Notes: generated by a model not told the origin, from the letters alone. A stretch of 64,000 bases of DNA from JAXLYE01 sp046351595 (GCA_046351595.1 JAXLYE010000001.1:496001-560000); one strand, 5' to 3'. Positions 45,006-56,251 are shown, counted from the stretch's first letter. Numbers and translations are program-made.

Positions 45006-47492
45006 CTAGCGCACGCCCGAGTCGTAGCCCTTTTGCCGCAGCTCCGGGGTCGAGGGCAACAGCTTCCACAGCTTCTCGACGACGTCGCGCAGCGCCTGCT
45101 TGTCGCCGCCCTGCTGCGCGGCCTTGCCCTGCTGCAAAAGCGCCTGCGCCTTGGCCTGGTCGCTGCAACGCTCCAGGCGCGACTGCACCTCGTCGAACTC
45201 TTCTTCCCAGACCTCGGGGTTGCGGAAGTAGGCGGAGTTGCCAAGATCCGTCACCAGGCGCAGCTGGCGATTGAGCTCGGTGATGTTCTTCTGCGCCTGC
45301 GCCTTGTCGACGGCAGACGAGACCTCGGCGAACAGCCGCTGCTCGGCCGGCGTGCCCCAGCGCGCGACGAAGTAGCCCGAGTTGGACAGCCGCCGCACCA
45401 CCTTCTCGACGAGCTCGGGCCAGTGCTTGTGCATCTCCAGCTCCTCGAGCATGGCGTCGAGCTCGAGCAGCGTGCGCCGCGCCTTCTGGCCGGCATCGGC
45501 GTCGCCGCCGCGCGCCGCCAGAAGGTCGCGCTCGAGCTCGAGCAGCGTCTGCTCGGGCTTGGCGAGCTGGCTGATGGTCTTGCCCTGCCCCTGCCGGAAC
45601 GCGGCGGTGCGCAGCTCGGCCAGCCGATCGCGCAGCACCTCGATGTTGGCCGAAAGCGTCTCGGGCGAGGCGTCGGGCACGAGCAGGTGCGCGACGCGCT
45701 CGAAGACCTGGTTGAGGCTGGGCACCAGCGCCCGCGCCGACAGCTGCCCGCCGCGATCGAGCTCGAGGCTGATCTGCACCTGCGAGCCGGACGGCAGGCT
45801 CGCCTTGATCTCGGAGCTCTTGATCTCGAGCGAGCCGACGAGGCGGCACAGGTGCGCGTGCTCGTACTCGCCCTGCACGACCGGGATCTTCAGCGCGAAC
45901 TCATCGGCCGCACCGGCCTTGGAGGGCGCCACGCTCTCGACGGTGTTGAGGGTGATGGTGCGGCGCGCCGGCAGCGGCGTGCCCTTCTCGAAGAAGACCT
46001 GGACGCTGTCGTTGGCGCGGGCCACACCGACGGTGCGCGACAGCGGCGGGTCGCTGATGGTCAAGCCCTGCACGATGGTCAGCGTCGCGGGCGACAGCGG
46101 CACCGGCTTGCCGTCGGCGGTCGTGCCCTCGAGCTTGAAGACGTTGGGGCGGCGCGGCAGGAGCTCGACCTGGCTGACGAAGGCGCCCTCGGCGTCGAGT
46201 GGGACCGCGGCGCTCTGCCACAGACCATCGCTGCGGGTCAGGCGGATGCGCGCAGGCGGCGTGCCCGCGGGCTGCCCCTCGCCGAGCAGCTTGCCGACAA
46301 CGTAGGGCGAGGTGTCCGACGACATCGCCGGGAACTGCAGCCACAGCTTGAAGCCCGGCGCCTCCTTGGCCTGCCCGGTCTGCGCCACCAACCCCGAGGT
46401 CGCGGCGTAGACCGCGGCGCCCTGCGCCACCAGCGTCATCGGGTCGAGGCCCTCGGAGAACGGCGCGCGCAGCGCCTCACCGACGGCGCGACGCAGCCAC
46501 GGCATCATCGTCGGCCCGCCGACCAGCACGATGCGCGACAGCTGCCCGTCCTTGACCCCGTGCGCATCGAGTAGCCGCCGGCACACATCGATCGAGCGCT
46601 GCACCAGCTTGGCGGTCAGCGCCTCGAGCCGCGGCTGATCCAGCGTCAGCTGCACCTCGAGCATGCGGCCGTCGACCTCGAGCCACTCGGGCAGCGCGAT
46701 CTCGGCGGAGGCGCTGCGGGTGAGCTCGATCTTGGCCTCCTCGGCCGCGAGCTTGAGCTTGCGGATCGCCGGAGCGTGGCGCGGCTCGGAGCGGCTGAGC
46801 GGCACGCCCTCGGCCTGCCCGATCTCGTCGAGCGCCCAGTCGACGATGGTCCAGTCGAAGTCGCGGCCGCCGAGGAAGTTGTCGCCGTCGTGGCCGACCA
46901 CGCGCAGCAGCCCGTCGCGGGTCTCGAGCAGCGAGGCGTCGAAGGTGCCGCCGCCCAGGTCGTAGACCAGCCAGAAGCCCGTGCCCTCGGACGCGGTCCA
47001 GCCCGCGGCCAGCGCCGAGGCGATGGGCTCCTGGATCAGCTCGACCCGCGTAAAGCCGGCGAGCAGCGCCGCCTTCGTCGTCGCCGCGCTCTGCGGCAGC
47101 TCGAACAGCGCAGGCACCGAGATCACCGCCTGCTCGGGCAGAAAGCCCAGCTGATCGCGCACGTCGTTGCGCAAAGAGCGCAGGATCTCGGCCGACAGCT
47201 CCTCGGGCAGCTTGCTGGCCTTGGCCGCCGCGAACTCGATCGGCGTCGCGGTGCCCATCAGGCGCTTGAACTCCGAGCGCGTATTGCGCGGGTCCGACTC
47301 GAGGAAGCGGGCCGCGCGCGCGCCGACGGTGACGCCGCCCTTGCCGTCGATGCGGACGATCGAGGGAGTGAGCACCCCGCCCTGGGCCGTGCGCACGACG
47401 TGGATGCGCTCACCGTCGAACACCGCCGCCGCCGAGTTGGTGGTCCCCAGATCGATACCGAGGTACGGAACGTACGAAGCACGCTGGCTCAT
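45006..47492 (-). CDS. Divergent Hsp70 (DnaK-like) chaperone
   Basis: 828 residues, about 190 longer than DnaK. The ATPase domain (1-375) retains the phosphate-1 loop YLGIDLGTTNSAAAVFDG, VISVPALF, the phosphate-2 loop VYDLGGGTFDASLLE and the adenosine motif IVLVGGPTMMPWLRRAV. After it comes an insertion of roughly 90 residues (about 400-490, Ig-like pattern RIRLTRSDGLWQSAA) before a substrate-binding-like part (about 490-620, GSQVQISLELDRGGQLSARA) and a long helical tail. No EEVD-type end is present. It is the first gene of a leftward operon with an HPD-less J-like protein and a membrane protein, and is not accompanied by grpE or dnaJ, so it is a specialised rather than housekeeping Hsp70. 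Confidence 0.88.
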   Translation of the reverse strand: MSQRASYVPYLGIDLGTTNSAAAVFDGERIHVVRTAQGGVLTPSIVRIDGKGGVTVGARAARFLESDPRNTRSEFKRLMGTATPIEFAAAKASKLPEELSAEILRSLRNDVRDQLGFLPEQAVISVPALFELPQSAATTKAALLAGFTRVELIQEPIASALAAGWTASEGTGFWLVYDLGGGTFDASLLETRDGLLRVVGHDGDNFLGGRDFDWTIVDWALDEIGQAEGVPLSRSEPRHAPAIRKLKLAAEEAKIELTRSASAEIALPEWLEVDGRMLEVQLTLDQPRLEALTAKLVQRSIDVCRRLLDAHGVKDGQLSRIVLVGGPTMMPWLRRAVGEALRAPFSEGLDPMTLVAQGAAVYAATSGLVAQTGQAKEAPGFKLWLQFPAMSSDTSPYVVGKLLGEGQPAGTPPARIRLTRSDGLWQSAAVPLDAEGAFVSQVELLPRRPNVFKLEGTTADGKPVPLSPATLTIVQGLTISDPPLSRTVGVARANDSVQVFFEKGTPLPARRTITLNTVESVAPSKAGAADEFALKIPVVQGEYEHAHLCRLVGSLEIKSSEIKASLPSGSQVQISLELDRGGQLSARALVPSLNQVFERVAHLLVPDASPETLSANIEVLRDRLAELRTAAFRQGQGKTISQLAKPEQTLLELERDLLAARGGDADAGQKARRTLLELDAMLEELEMHKHWPELVEKVVRRLSNSGYFVARWGTPAEQRLFAEVSSAVDKAQAQKNITELNRQLRLVTDLGNSAYFRNPEVWEEEFDEVQSRLERCSDQAKAQALLQQGKAAQQGGDKQALRDVVEKLWKLLPSTPELRQKGYDSGVR

Positions 47493-47980
47493 AGCGGACC
47501 ATGTTACATGGCCGCTCCGGGCCCGACGTATCCGGATATGCCGGCGTCACCGCTCGCAGCCCGACCGACCTGCCGCACGCCGCCTGCCAGCCCGCCGGCC
47601 GGCTGCGCTGCCCCGCTGCGCGCCGCAGACACCGAGTGATTGCAGATTCTTGCCGTGTCTTTGTGACAAGCCGCGTAAAAGAAGGTGGTAACATACTGAA
47701 GATTCTGATGAACCCGAAAGTCTCTCCCAGGGGGCCGCACAGGCGGGGGAGCGGGGCGGGGCGGGCGCTGCATCCACCGTCTCTGCTGCGCTCGGTCGCT
47801 GGCCAGAAATCCGCGCACCGGGTCCGCCATGTCCCACGGTCTGGGACAAGGTATGTACCGGAGCTCCTTCCAGAGTCTGTCCTGGAGCCTGGCCTGGAGC
47901 CTGGCCCGGAGCCCGGCCCGGAGCCTGGCCCGGAGTCCGTTTCCCGGGCTCTGGGAGGACCCGATGGAGCTACTTTGGGA
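47493..47980. other. Intergenic region between divergent genes, with tandem repeats
   Basis: 488 bp between the Hsp70 operon and the gene at 47981. It contains an AT-richer part near 47636-47715 with a possible extended -10 on the + strand (TGGTAACAT, 47686-47694), although no good -35 lies at the right distance. Five 12-bp tandem repeats lie at 47881-47940. A frame is open through most of it and is continuous with the gene at 47981, but the signal peptide places the real start at 47981. Confidence 0.55.
47881..47940 (+). repeat. Five 12-bp tandem repeats in the 5' leader
   Basis: Five 12-bp units of the form CCYGGAGCCYGG (47881-47892, 47893-47904, 47905-47916, 47917-47928, 47929-47940, the last diverged) lie 40 bp upstream of the ATG at 47981. 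The unit is a multiple of 3 and would encode LEPG/PEPG if translated. Confidence 0.8.
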
Positions 47981-49225
47981 ATGTATGTTCCCGGTCACAA
48001 GGTGCGCTACAGGGGCGCCAGGCTGACGTGCTGGCTGTGGCTGTGCGCAGCGCTGCTGGGCCTTGTGCACAGCGCCGCCGCGCAGCCCAAGGAGCGGGTG
48101 CTGGTCCTCGGCATCCTGCAGGAGGGCGCGCCGCGGGTGAGCGCGCGTGAGGCCGCGGTGCAGCGGCTGCGCAGCCTGCTCGGCGACGAGGCGGTGCGGC
48201 GCGACGAGCTGAGCAACGACGAGCTGTTGTGCCAGAGCAAGGAGTGCCTGACCGAGATCGGCCGCCGCCACGAGGCCGACAAGGTCATCGCCGGCACGGT
48301 GACGATGTTCGCGCGCACCTTCACGGTGAAGCTGACGCTGCTCGACACACGCACCGGTGATCAGAAGGAGCGCCAGGACAGCTGCAACGACTGCTCGTCG
48401 ATCAGCATCGAGCCGTCGGTCGAGAAGGTGATCGGCAGCCTGTTCAACCAGATCGGCGAGCCCGGCGGGCCCGCTCCCGCGACGCCATCGGCGACGCCAT
48501 CGGCGACGAGCGATTCGGCGCAGGCGCAGGCGGGTCAGGCCGGTCCCTCGCCCGACCTCAGCAGCAGCACGACGATCGGCGCGACACCTGGCGCGACGCC
48601 CGGCGCCGCGGGAGACGCAAGCAAGGCCGCGCAGGACGCATCGGGCGCGGCCGGCACCACCGGCACCGCGGCTGCATCTGGCGCTTCCGGCACTACGACT
48701 CCGGCGCCGCCGACCAAGCGCGCGTGCCCGCCGCCGATCTACTACACCTTCGGCCGCGGCGCGGTGCTCGGGCTGGCGTCGAGCCTCACCGCGGTGGGAC
48801 TGATCAGCACCGTGACGCTGGCCGCGCTCGACGGGCAGCCCTTCAGCGGCGCGGCGCAGCGCTACACGACCGCGCGCGCCGCGGGCCTGGCCTTCGGCAC
48901 CACGCTGGTCCCGGCCGGCGCCCTGGTCGGCTCGGTCCTCACCCACTTCGGCCGCCGCGCCATCGACAACAAGCGCGAGGCCGAAGAGGGCACGATGTGC
49001 GTCCCGGTCCAGACGCAGTGGACGTTCCGCCGCGGCATCGCGGTGGGCAGCTCGGCGGGCGTGCTGCTCTCGGGCATCGTCGCGGCGGTCGGCTTCGGCG
49101 CGGTGCACGGCCGCCCGTTCAACCAGCAGCAGTCCTACGACACGCTGGCGCACGCCGTCGCGATCGGCGCGCCGCTGACCGTCGCCGGGACCCTCAGCCT
49201 GGTCCTCTCGATCGCCATTCCTTGA
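47981..49225 (+). CDS. Exported protein with duplicated membrane-helix units
   Basis: 414 residues from the ATG at 47981, preceded at 11 bases by GGAG, giving a good signal peptide (TCWLWLCAALLGLVHSAAAQ). Residues 35-150 are a predicted alpha/beta domain (RVLVLGILQEGAPRVSAREA) with Cys pairs (LLCQSKECLTEIG, DSCNDCSS), a type seen in myxobacterial envelope proteins. A Ala/Thr/Gly/Ser-rich linker (about 165-245) leads to two related two-helix units: GAVLGLASSLTAVGLISTVT...DGQPFSGAAQ and GIAVGSSAGVLLSGIVAAVG...HGRPFNQQQ. These look like an internal duplication. It is followed by a lipoprotein gene after 16 bp. No enzymatic role is evident. Confidence 0.78.
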   Translation: MYVPGHKVRYRGARLTCWLWLCAALLGLVHSAAAQPKERVLVLGILQEGAPRVSAREAAVQRLRSLLGDEAVRRDELSNDELLCQSKECLTEIGRRHEADKVIAGTVTMFARTFTVKLTLLDTRTGDQKERQDSCNDCSSISIEPSVEKVIGSLFNQIGEPGGPAPATPSATPSATSDSAQAQAGQAGPSPDLSSSTTIGATPGATPGAAGDASKAAQDASGAAGTTGTAAASGASGTTTPAPPTKRACPPPIYYTFGRGAVLGLASSLTAVGLISTVTLAALDGQPFSGAAQRYTTARAAGLAFGTTLVPAGALVGSVLTHFGRRAIDNKREAEEGTMCVPVQTQWTFRRGIAVGSSAGVLLSGIVAAVGFGAVHGRPFNQQQSYDTLAHAVAIGAPLTVAGTLSLVLSIAIP

Positions 49226-49241
49226 TCTGGTGGAGCTTCCG

Positions 49242-50000
49242 ATGGGCAGGACTTGGTCTTCATCCCTCACTTCGCTCGTCCACGGCGCCGGCCTCCGCGG
49301 TGCCGCGCTGCTCGGTGCGCCGCTGCTGGCGCCGCTGTTCCTTCTCGGCTGCCAGCAGGGCGATCCGTTCGCGCTGATCACCCCCTACAGCCTCCCGGAC
49401 ATGGCGGTCGCCGACGCCGGCGTGCTCTACGTCGAGGGCACGCCGCTGCCGATCGACGCCGACAAGGTCGACCTCAACGCCAACGACTTCGGCAGCTGTC
49501 AGAAGGGCGCCTGGACGCTGGAGCCCTGCGCCGCGCCCAACCAGGGCCGGACCTGCCTGAGCTTCCGCCACACCAGCACCGATCTGTGCCCGTCCGCGAC
49601 GGCGCTCAACGCCGAGAACTGCCGCGCCCAGATCAAGACGCCGCTGCCGATCAACAAGGGCCAGCGCCTCGTCGTGCGCTTCTACCAGTCGTACACGTTC
49701 CTGGAGAACGTGTTCAATGACGGCATCAGCCGGCCCGCGATCCTGCGCATGGACCGCGGCGCCGTCGGCCTGTCGGTGAAGCCCAAGCCCGACGAGATGA
49801 CGCCCTACTACAACCTCGCGGGCGAGCGCACCGATCGCCACCAGGTTTCCTTCGAGATCCCGCCGGACACCGTCGCCGACGGCTCGTTCTTTTTGACCTT
49901 CAACGCCAACTACCGCTGCACCAAGTACTCGCCGACGCCGCCCTCGAGCTGGTCGCTCGACTCGTTCTCGGTCGAGCTCTTGAAGCCGCCGATGCAGTAG
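49242..50000 (+). CDS. Hypothetical lipoprotein
   Basis: 252 residues from the ATG at 49242 (GGTGGAG upstream; a GTG four codons earlier is in frame). A hydrophobic segment and lipobox (LFLLGCQQ) mark a lipoprotein. The rest is predicted beta-rich (WTLEPCAAPNQGRTCLSFRH, LVVRFYQSYTFLENVF, HQVSFEIPPDTVADGSFFLT), like a jelly-roll/carbohydrate-binding-type sandwich, with Cys that may form disulfides. It lies 16 bp after the exported protein gene and 59 bp before the Nudix gene on the same strand. Function unknown. Confidence 0.78.
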   Translation: MGRTWSSSLTSLVHGAGLRGAALLGAPLLAPLFLLGCQQGDPFALITPYSLPDMAVADAGVLYVEGTPLPIDADKVDLNANDFGSCQKGAWTLEPCAAPNQGRTCLSFRHTSTDLCPSATALNAENCRAQIKTPLPINKGQRLVVRFYQSYTFLENVFNDGISRPAILRMDRGAVGLSVKPKPDEMTPYYNLAGERTDRHQVSFEIPPDTVADGSFFLTFNANYRCTKYSPTPPSSWSLDSFSVELLKPPMQ

Positions 50001-50059
50001 CCGGGCCGCGGCGCTCTTGACAGCGAGCGCCGTCGGAGTGCAAGGATCCGCGGGCCCTC

Positions 50060-50515
<456 letters not shown>

Positions 50516-53500
50516 GCGGCCGCAGACACCGCACCGGGCTCGCCCGCTGGCGCCAGCGCTTCCTCGACGAGCAGGGCGTGCAGCGCGCGGAAGACGCGGC
50601 GGCCGCAGAAGGGCTCGCGCAGCGCCGGATCGGGCAGGGCATCGGCCTGCTCGCACGAGCGCAGCCACGCCTCCCGCAGCACGGTGTGCGCGCGCTCGCG
50701 CTGCCCGCACTGCCGCAGGATCGTCGCCAGCACCAGGTAGGCGTCGGCGCCCAGGTAGCCGAACGAGCCGCGCTGATCGATCTCGTGCACCGCGCTCTCG
50801 GCGAGCCGCAGCGCCGCCTCGGGCTGCCCGCAGCGGAGCAGCAGCTCGGCCTGGGTCACCGACGCCGCCGTGAGCTCGAGCGGGGCCTGGCGCAGGTACG
50901 GCCGCGCCGCCTCGATCGCGTCCGCGGCCCGCTCGAGGTCCCCGCGCGCCAGCGCCGCCGCGGACCACGCCGCGTGCCCCAGCCCGGCGAGCAGCGGCGC
51001 ATCACGCAGCGCCGCGGCCTCCACCATGCGCCGCGCCAGCTCCTCGGCCTCGTCGGGGCGCCCGAGCTCGATCCGCACGCGCGCCAGGAACGAGGTGCGC
51101 AGCGGTGACAGCAGGCCGAGCTCGTCGCCGTACTCCAGCGCCGCGTGCAGCTCCCGCTCGGCGCGGGCCAGGTCGCCGAGCAGCCACGCGTTCATGCCGC
51201 ACAGCGTCTGCGCCACGCCGTGGCCGCGCCGGAACTGCGCCAGGCGGAAGGCCTCGCTCGCGGCCTCGGCGTGCCACAGGCCCAGCGCCGGCGCCGCGTG
51301 CGCCCAGGCCTCGCGGTGGGCGTGGGCGCGGTGCAGCCAGGCGCGCGCCAGCGGCTCCTCGGCCTCCAGCGGCTCGACGAGCTCGTGCAGCCGCAGCAGG
51401 TACGGCTCGGCGCGACCGAACTGCCCCGAGAAGTCGAGCATGAACACGCCGAGCATCAGCGCGAACGCCAGCACCCCGGACGCATCCGCCTCCGGATCGA
51501 TGGTGCGCGCCCGCTCCAGCGACTCGTGGAACAGGACCGGATCGTCGAAGCGCGAGCCGACGATCTGCGTCGCCACCGCGGCCGCCCACGCCTGGCTGCC
51601 CGGCGGCACACGCCGCAGCACGTCGTCGACGTAGCGCCCGGCGGTCGTGAGCTCGTTGCGCCACAGGTAGACCTGGCAGACCAGGCCGAGCAGCTCGCCG
51701 CGCAGCGTCTCGGGCAGCTCGCCGGCGAGGCCGCGGTGGGCCAGCGCCAGCGCGCCGCTCGGGTCGCTGTTGCGGTGGGCCAGCTGCGCCGCGAGCAGGT
51801 ACTGGTGGGCGGCCGCGGTCGGGTCGCCGCTGCGCTCGAAGTGCTCGGCCAGGACCTGCGGCGCGTGCACCCCGACCGACATCAGGTATTGCGCCGCCAG
51901 CCGGTGCCCGAGGCGCAGGTCCTCGTCGAGCAGCAGGCTGTAGGCGGCGTCGCGCATCAGCACGTGGCGGAAGCCGAGCTGCGCCTCGCCCGCGATCTGG
52001 CTAGCGCGGTGCGGCTCGATGACCTCGCTGGCCACCAGCGCGTGCAGCCAATCGTCGAGCAGCGCCGTCGGCACGCCGCCTAGCAGCAGCTGCACGCCGC
52101 CGCGCCAGAACGTGGTGCCGAAGATGCTCGCGGCGCGCAGCACGTGCCGCAGGTCCGGGCTCAGGCCGAGCAGCCGCGCCTGCAGCATCGCCAGCAGCGT
52201 CTCGGGGGTCTGGTCGCGCTTGCCCGCCACCGCGGCGCGGATGAGCTCTTCCAGGTACAGCGGGTTGCCGGTCGAGCGCTCGACGATCTGCTCGATGGTG
52301 GAGCGCGTCGCCGAGGCGCCGAGCACCTGCTGCACCAGCCGCTCGCCGGCCTGGCGCGAGAGCTCGGCCAGGCGGATCGGCTGCACGTGCGGGTTGCGCA
52401 GGAACGCCGACGGCTGCGACAAGAGCTCGGGGCGCGCCAGCGCCAGCACGAGCAGCGGCAGCTCGGTCAGCTCGCGCACCGCCGCATCGACGAGGCGCAG
52501 GGTGCCGGGATCGCTAAAGTGCAGGTCCTCGAGGATCAGCACGACCGGCGCGTGGCGGCAGGCGGCGCGCAGGAGGTCGATGAAGGCGCGCTGCACCTGC
52601 TCGGCCAGGAGGCCCGGCTGCAGCTGCCCGGTGCGTCGCTGCGGGCTCGTCGGGTTGCGCGCATCGACCGCGCACAGCTCGGCCATGTACTCGCTGATGC
52701 GCGCGGCATCGGCGGGCGGCACGAGGCGCGCGACCTGCTCGCTCAGGCGCTCGCGGGCCACCGCTGGCGGATCGCTGTCCTGCACGCCGCACAGCGACCG
52801 CAGCGCCTCGGCGAGCGGCGCGTACGGGGCGCCGGCCAGCAGCGGATCGCCGCCCCCGAGCAGCACCTGCGCGCTCTCGCCGCGGGCGTGCAGGCGGCGC
52901 TGGAACTCGTAGCGCAGGCGCGACTTGCCCAGCCCGGCCTCGCCGAGAACCAGCGCGATGCGGGCGGTCGGCTCGTCGCGGCACTGCGCGAACAGGGCGT
53001 CCAAAAGCGCGAGCTCGCGGTCCCGCCCGACGCACGGCGTCGGCCGCCCGAGCAGGCGCCGCGCCTCGTCGACAAAGCCGGTCTCACCGAGCAGCGCCGC
53101 GTGGCCCGGCCGCAGCGGCGATACGCGGAAGCGCACGTCGAGCAGGCCGGCGGTGACCTCGTCGAGGACGACCGGCACCGCCCACGGCACCGAGGCCACG
53201 GGCTCCTCGGCGCCGAGCTCGCCGATCAGGCGCTCGGCACGCTCGATGCCCTCGCCGACCGCGCCGCCGTCGCGCCCGGGCTCGGGCAGCTCGCCCAGGC
53301 TGGTCGTCAAGACGACGCGCGCCTCGGGCCACAGCGCCTTGATCGTCAGCGCGAGCCGCGCCGCGCGCGCCGCCTGATCGCCGGCCACGCGGCTGACCGC
53401 GGCCTCGGGGCTGCTGCCGCCGCCGAGCGTCGCCACCAGCGAGCCGTCCGCGAGCCAGTCGCCGTACGCGCCGAAGCGCGACAGCACGCCCACCAGCTTG

Positions 53501-54549
53501 CCGTGCAGCTCGCCCCGGTTCGCCATCGCCTCCGCGGCCGGCCCTTCGTTGCTGCAGTTCTCGGTCGCGGCCTGCGGCGGCGCGACCCACAGCACGCTGA
53601 CGATGCGCCGCTCGCGCAAGAGCAGCGCCCGCGCGAGCGGCTGCGCAGGCTCGACCGGCGTCGGCAGCGTGACCCGTCCGCCGCGCAGGCCCGCCGCCAG
53701 CACCGCGTCGATGTCGGCGAAGCGCCGCGCCGGATCGCGGGCGAGCATGCGCGAAAGGAGCTCGTCCAGCCCCCCCGGCAGCTCCGGCCGCAGCGAGCGC
53801 AGGCGCGGCGCATCCTCGAACAACAGCCGCGCCAGGAGGGCCGCGACGCTGGAGAAGCCGAAGGGCGTGTGCCCGACCAGGCACTCGAACAGCACGCAGC
53901 CCAGGGCAAAGACGTCGACGGCGGGACGCAGCTCGCCGGTGTCGCGGGCCTGCTCGGGCGCCAGGTACTGCGGCGAGCAGCCGGTCGGGTCCGAGCGCGT
54001 CCGGCCGGTGGCGCTGCGCAGCGCCCGCCCCAGGCTGAAGCCGCACAGCGTCGCCGACGTCAGCCGCTCGTCGCGCAGGCAGATGCAGGCGGGCGAGATG
54101 CTGCCGTGCACGAGACCGCGGCGGTGCAGCACCGCGAGCCCGCCGCCGACCGCGCCGAGCAGCGCCAGCACCTCGGAAACCGACAGGGTGCCGTGCCGCA
54201 GCCGCTGCCCGAGCTCGCCGTGGGCCGGCGCCTCGGCCACCAGGTAGGGCTGGCCGGACTCGCTGCTGCCGTGGGCGACGTAGGCGGCCAGGTTGGGGTG
54301 GGCCAGCTCCTGCAGCAGCTGCACGTCGGCCGCAAACCGCGCCGCCGCCTGCGGATCCGCGTGCGGCGGCAGCAGCCGCAGCGTCACCCGCTGCCCGGTG
54401 CGGCGATCGCGCGCGTCGCACAGCGCGTCCACCCCCGACGGACGGATCGCTCCGTCGAGCAGGAAGCGGCCGTCGATGAGGGTCCCCGGAGCTGGGAGCT
54501 CGCTCGCTCCAGCCTCGAAAGAGGGGACCTCGGTCGCGGTGCGCCGCAT

Positions 54550-54871
54550 TCGCGTGCTCTCCCCGGCGGGCCGCGGACGGGCCGCGTCCTCGCTCCCTGA
54601 TTATCCGCCCGGTCTGCGGGCGGTGTCGTGAATTTCGTACGCAGCGGTCGGCGCAGCGCCTGGGCAGCACGGGCCCGGCGCCCTGGCCGATGTCCTGGCC
54701 GGTGCCCGGCCCGCCCCGCCCCGTGATGAAAGTCCGCCCGTGATCTCCAGGCGAGGAGCCGACCGCCCGGCCGACAGGAGCCACGGTAAGATGGACCCGG
54801 CCCCCCATCGCCCCAGGGATTCCGCGGGTCCCTCGGTCCCTGGGCTGCCGGGGTCCTCTTGGGAGGTGCTC
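54550..54871. other. Divergent intergenic region with a hairpin
   Basis: 322 bp between the divergent pseudokinase/ATPase gene (start 54549) and the DUF2330 gene (start 54872). No gene is seen. A perfect 7-bp dyad with 5-base loop, CCGCCCG-GTCTG-CGGGCGG, lies at 54605-54623, about 60 bp upstream of the pseudokinase start. It could be an operator or hairpin; no clear promoter was recognised. Confidence 0.45.
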
Positions 54872-56251
54872 ATGTCCTTCTCTGTACGCGCCGGTGTCGC
54901 CGCGGCAGCGCTCCTGTGCGCCGCGGAGCCCGCGGCCCTCGGCTTCTGCGGCTTCTTCGTCTCGGGCGCTGGCTCGAGCCTGTACAACAACGCCTCGCAG
55001 GTGGTGCTGCTGCGCAAGGGCAACCGCACCGTCCTCACCATGTCGAACAACTACCAAGGTCCGCCCGAGGACTTCGCCATGGTGGTGCCTGTGCCGGTGG
55101 TGCTGCAGAAGGAGAACGTGAAGACGCTGGCCCCCGATGTGTTCAAGCACATCGACCAGCTGTCGGCGCCGCGCCTGGTCGAGTACTGGGAGCAGGACCC
55201 GTGTTACGTGCCGCCGCCGATGAAGTACAAGCGCCGCAGCATGGCCAACAAGAAGGACGGCGCCATCGACGAGGAGCGCGACGACGGCGGCGGCTACGGC
55301 GTCAAGATTGAGGCCAGGTTCGAGGTCGGCGAGTACCAGATCGTCATCCTCTCGGCCCAGCAGTCCGACGGCCTTGAGCGCTGGCTCGTCGCCAACAAGT
55401 ACAAGATCCCGAGCGGCGCGGCCGCGGCGCTGGCCCCCTACATCCGCGACCAGATGAAGTTCTTCGTCGCCAAGGTCGACGCCAAGAAGGTGCACAAGGA
55501 CAGCCACGGCTACGTGGTGCTGTCGCCGCTGCGCTTCGCCTACGACGCGCAGGAGCTGCGGCTGCCGGTGCGCCTCGGGCTGCTCAATGCCCCGCAAGGG
55601 ACCAAGGGGCAGGCGCCGCAGGACCTCATCGTCTACGTCCTGCACCCGGACAAGCGCTTCGAGGTCGCCAACTACAAGAACGCCTTCATCCCGAGCAACC
55701 TCGAGGTGCGGGACAGCGTCCGCCGCAGCTTCGGCGCCTTCTACGCCGAGCTGTTCGACGAGACGCTGCGCCGCAGCGGCGGCCGCGCGGTCCTCACCGA
55801 GTACGCCTGGCAGACCACCAGCTGCGACCCGTGCCCGACGCCGCCGCTGTCACCGGGTGACATCCTGACGCTCGGCGGCGACGAGGTCGGCGAGGGCGGC
55901 AAGGCGGACGGCGGCGAGTCGAGCGGCTACTGGAACCCGGCGCCGTGGGTGCTGACGCGCCTGCACACGCGCTACAGCGCCGCGACGCTCAGCGACGACC
56001 TGATCTTCCGCGCCGCGCCCCCGGTCTACGGCGGCCGCGCCGACTGGAGCGGCGGCCTCGGCGACCAGGGCGCGACGGTGCAGAGCGACGGCACGAACCA
56101 GTTCCAGGGGCGGTACATCATCCGCCACTGCGACCGCGCCGCGCCCGGCCCGTCTGCCGGCGGCTTGCGGGCGGCGCTCGCGGGCGGCCTGCGGACGGCT
56201 TGCCTCGAGCCTGCGGCGGCGCGCCTGAGACGCGGCGCCATTGCCGCTTAG
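54872..56251 (+). CDS. DUF2330 family protein
   Basis: 459 residues from the ATG at 54872, with GGGAGGT upstream; longer in-frame starts have none. A signal peptide (AGVAAAALLCAAEPAALG) leads into the conserved DUF2330 opening CGFFVSGAGSSLYNNASQVV, the PPEDFAMVVPVPVVLQKENV block and the DQLSAPRLVEYWEQDPC block. Further paired Cys (DPCYVPP, SCDPCPTPP) suggest disulfides outside the cytoplasm. The C-terminal ~40 residues are Ala/Arg-rich and may not be part of the fold. DUF2330 proteins are secreted proteins of unknown function, frequent in Myxococcota. It stands alone, followed by an AT-rich gap. Confidence 0.92.
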   Translation: MSFSVRAGVAAAALLCAAEPAALGFCGFFVSGAGSSLYNNASQVVLLRKGNRTVLTMSNNYQGPPEDFAMVVPVPVVLQKENVKTLAPDVFKHIDQLSAPRLVEYWEQDPCYVPPPMKYKRRSMANKKDGAIDEERDDGGGYGVKIEARFEVGEYQIVILSAQQSDGLERWLVANKYKIPSGAAAALAPYIRDQMKFFVAKVDAKKVHKDSHGYVVLSPLRFAYDAQELRLPVRLGLLNAPQGTKGQAPQDLIVYVLHPDKRFEVANYKNAFIPSNLEVRDSVRRSFGAFYAELFDETLRRSGGRAVLTEYAWQTTSCDPCPTPPLSPGDILTLGGDEVGEGGKADGGESSGYWNPAPWVLTRLHTRYSAATLSDDLIFRAAPPVYGGRADWSGGLGDQGATVQSDGTNQFQGRYIIRHCDRAAPGPSAGGLRAALAGGLRTACLEPAAARLRRGAIAA

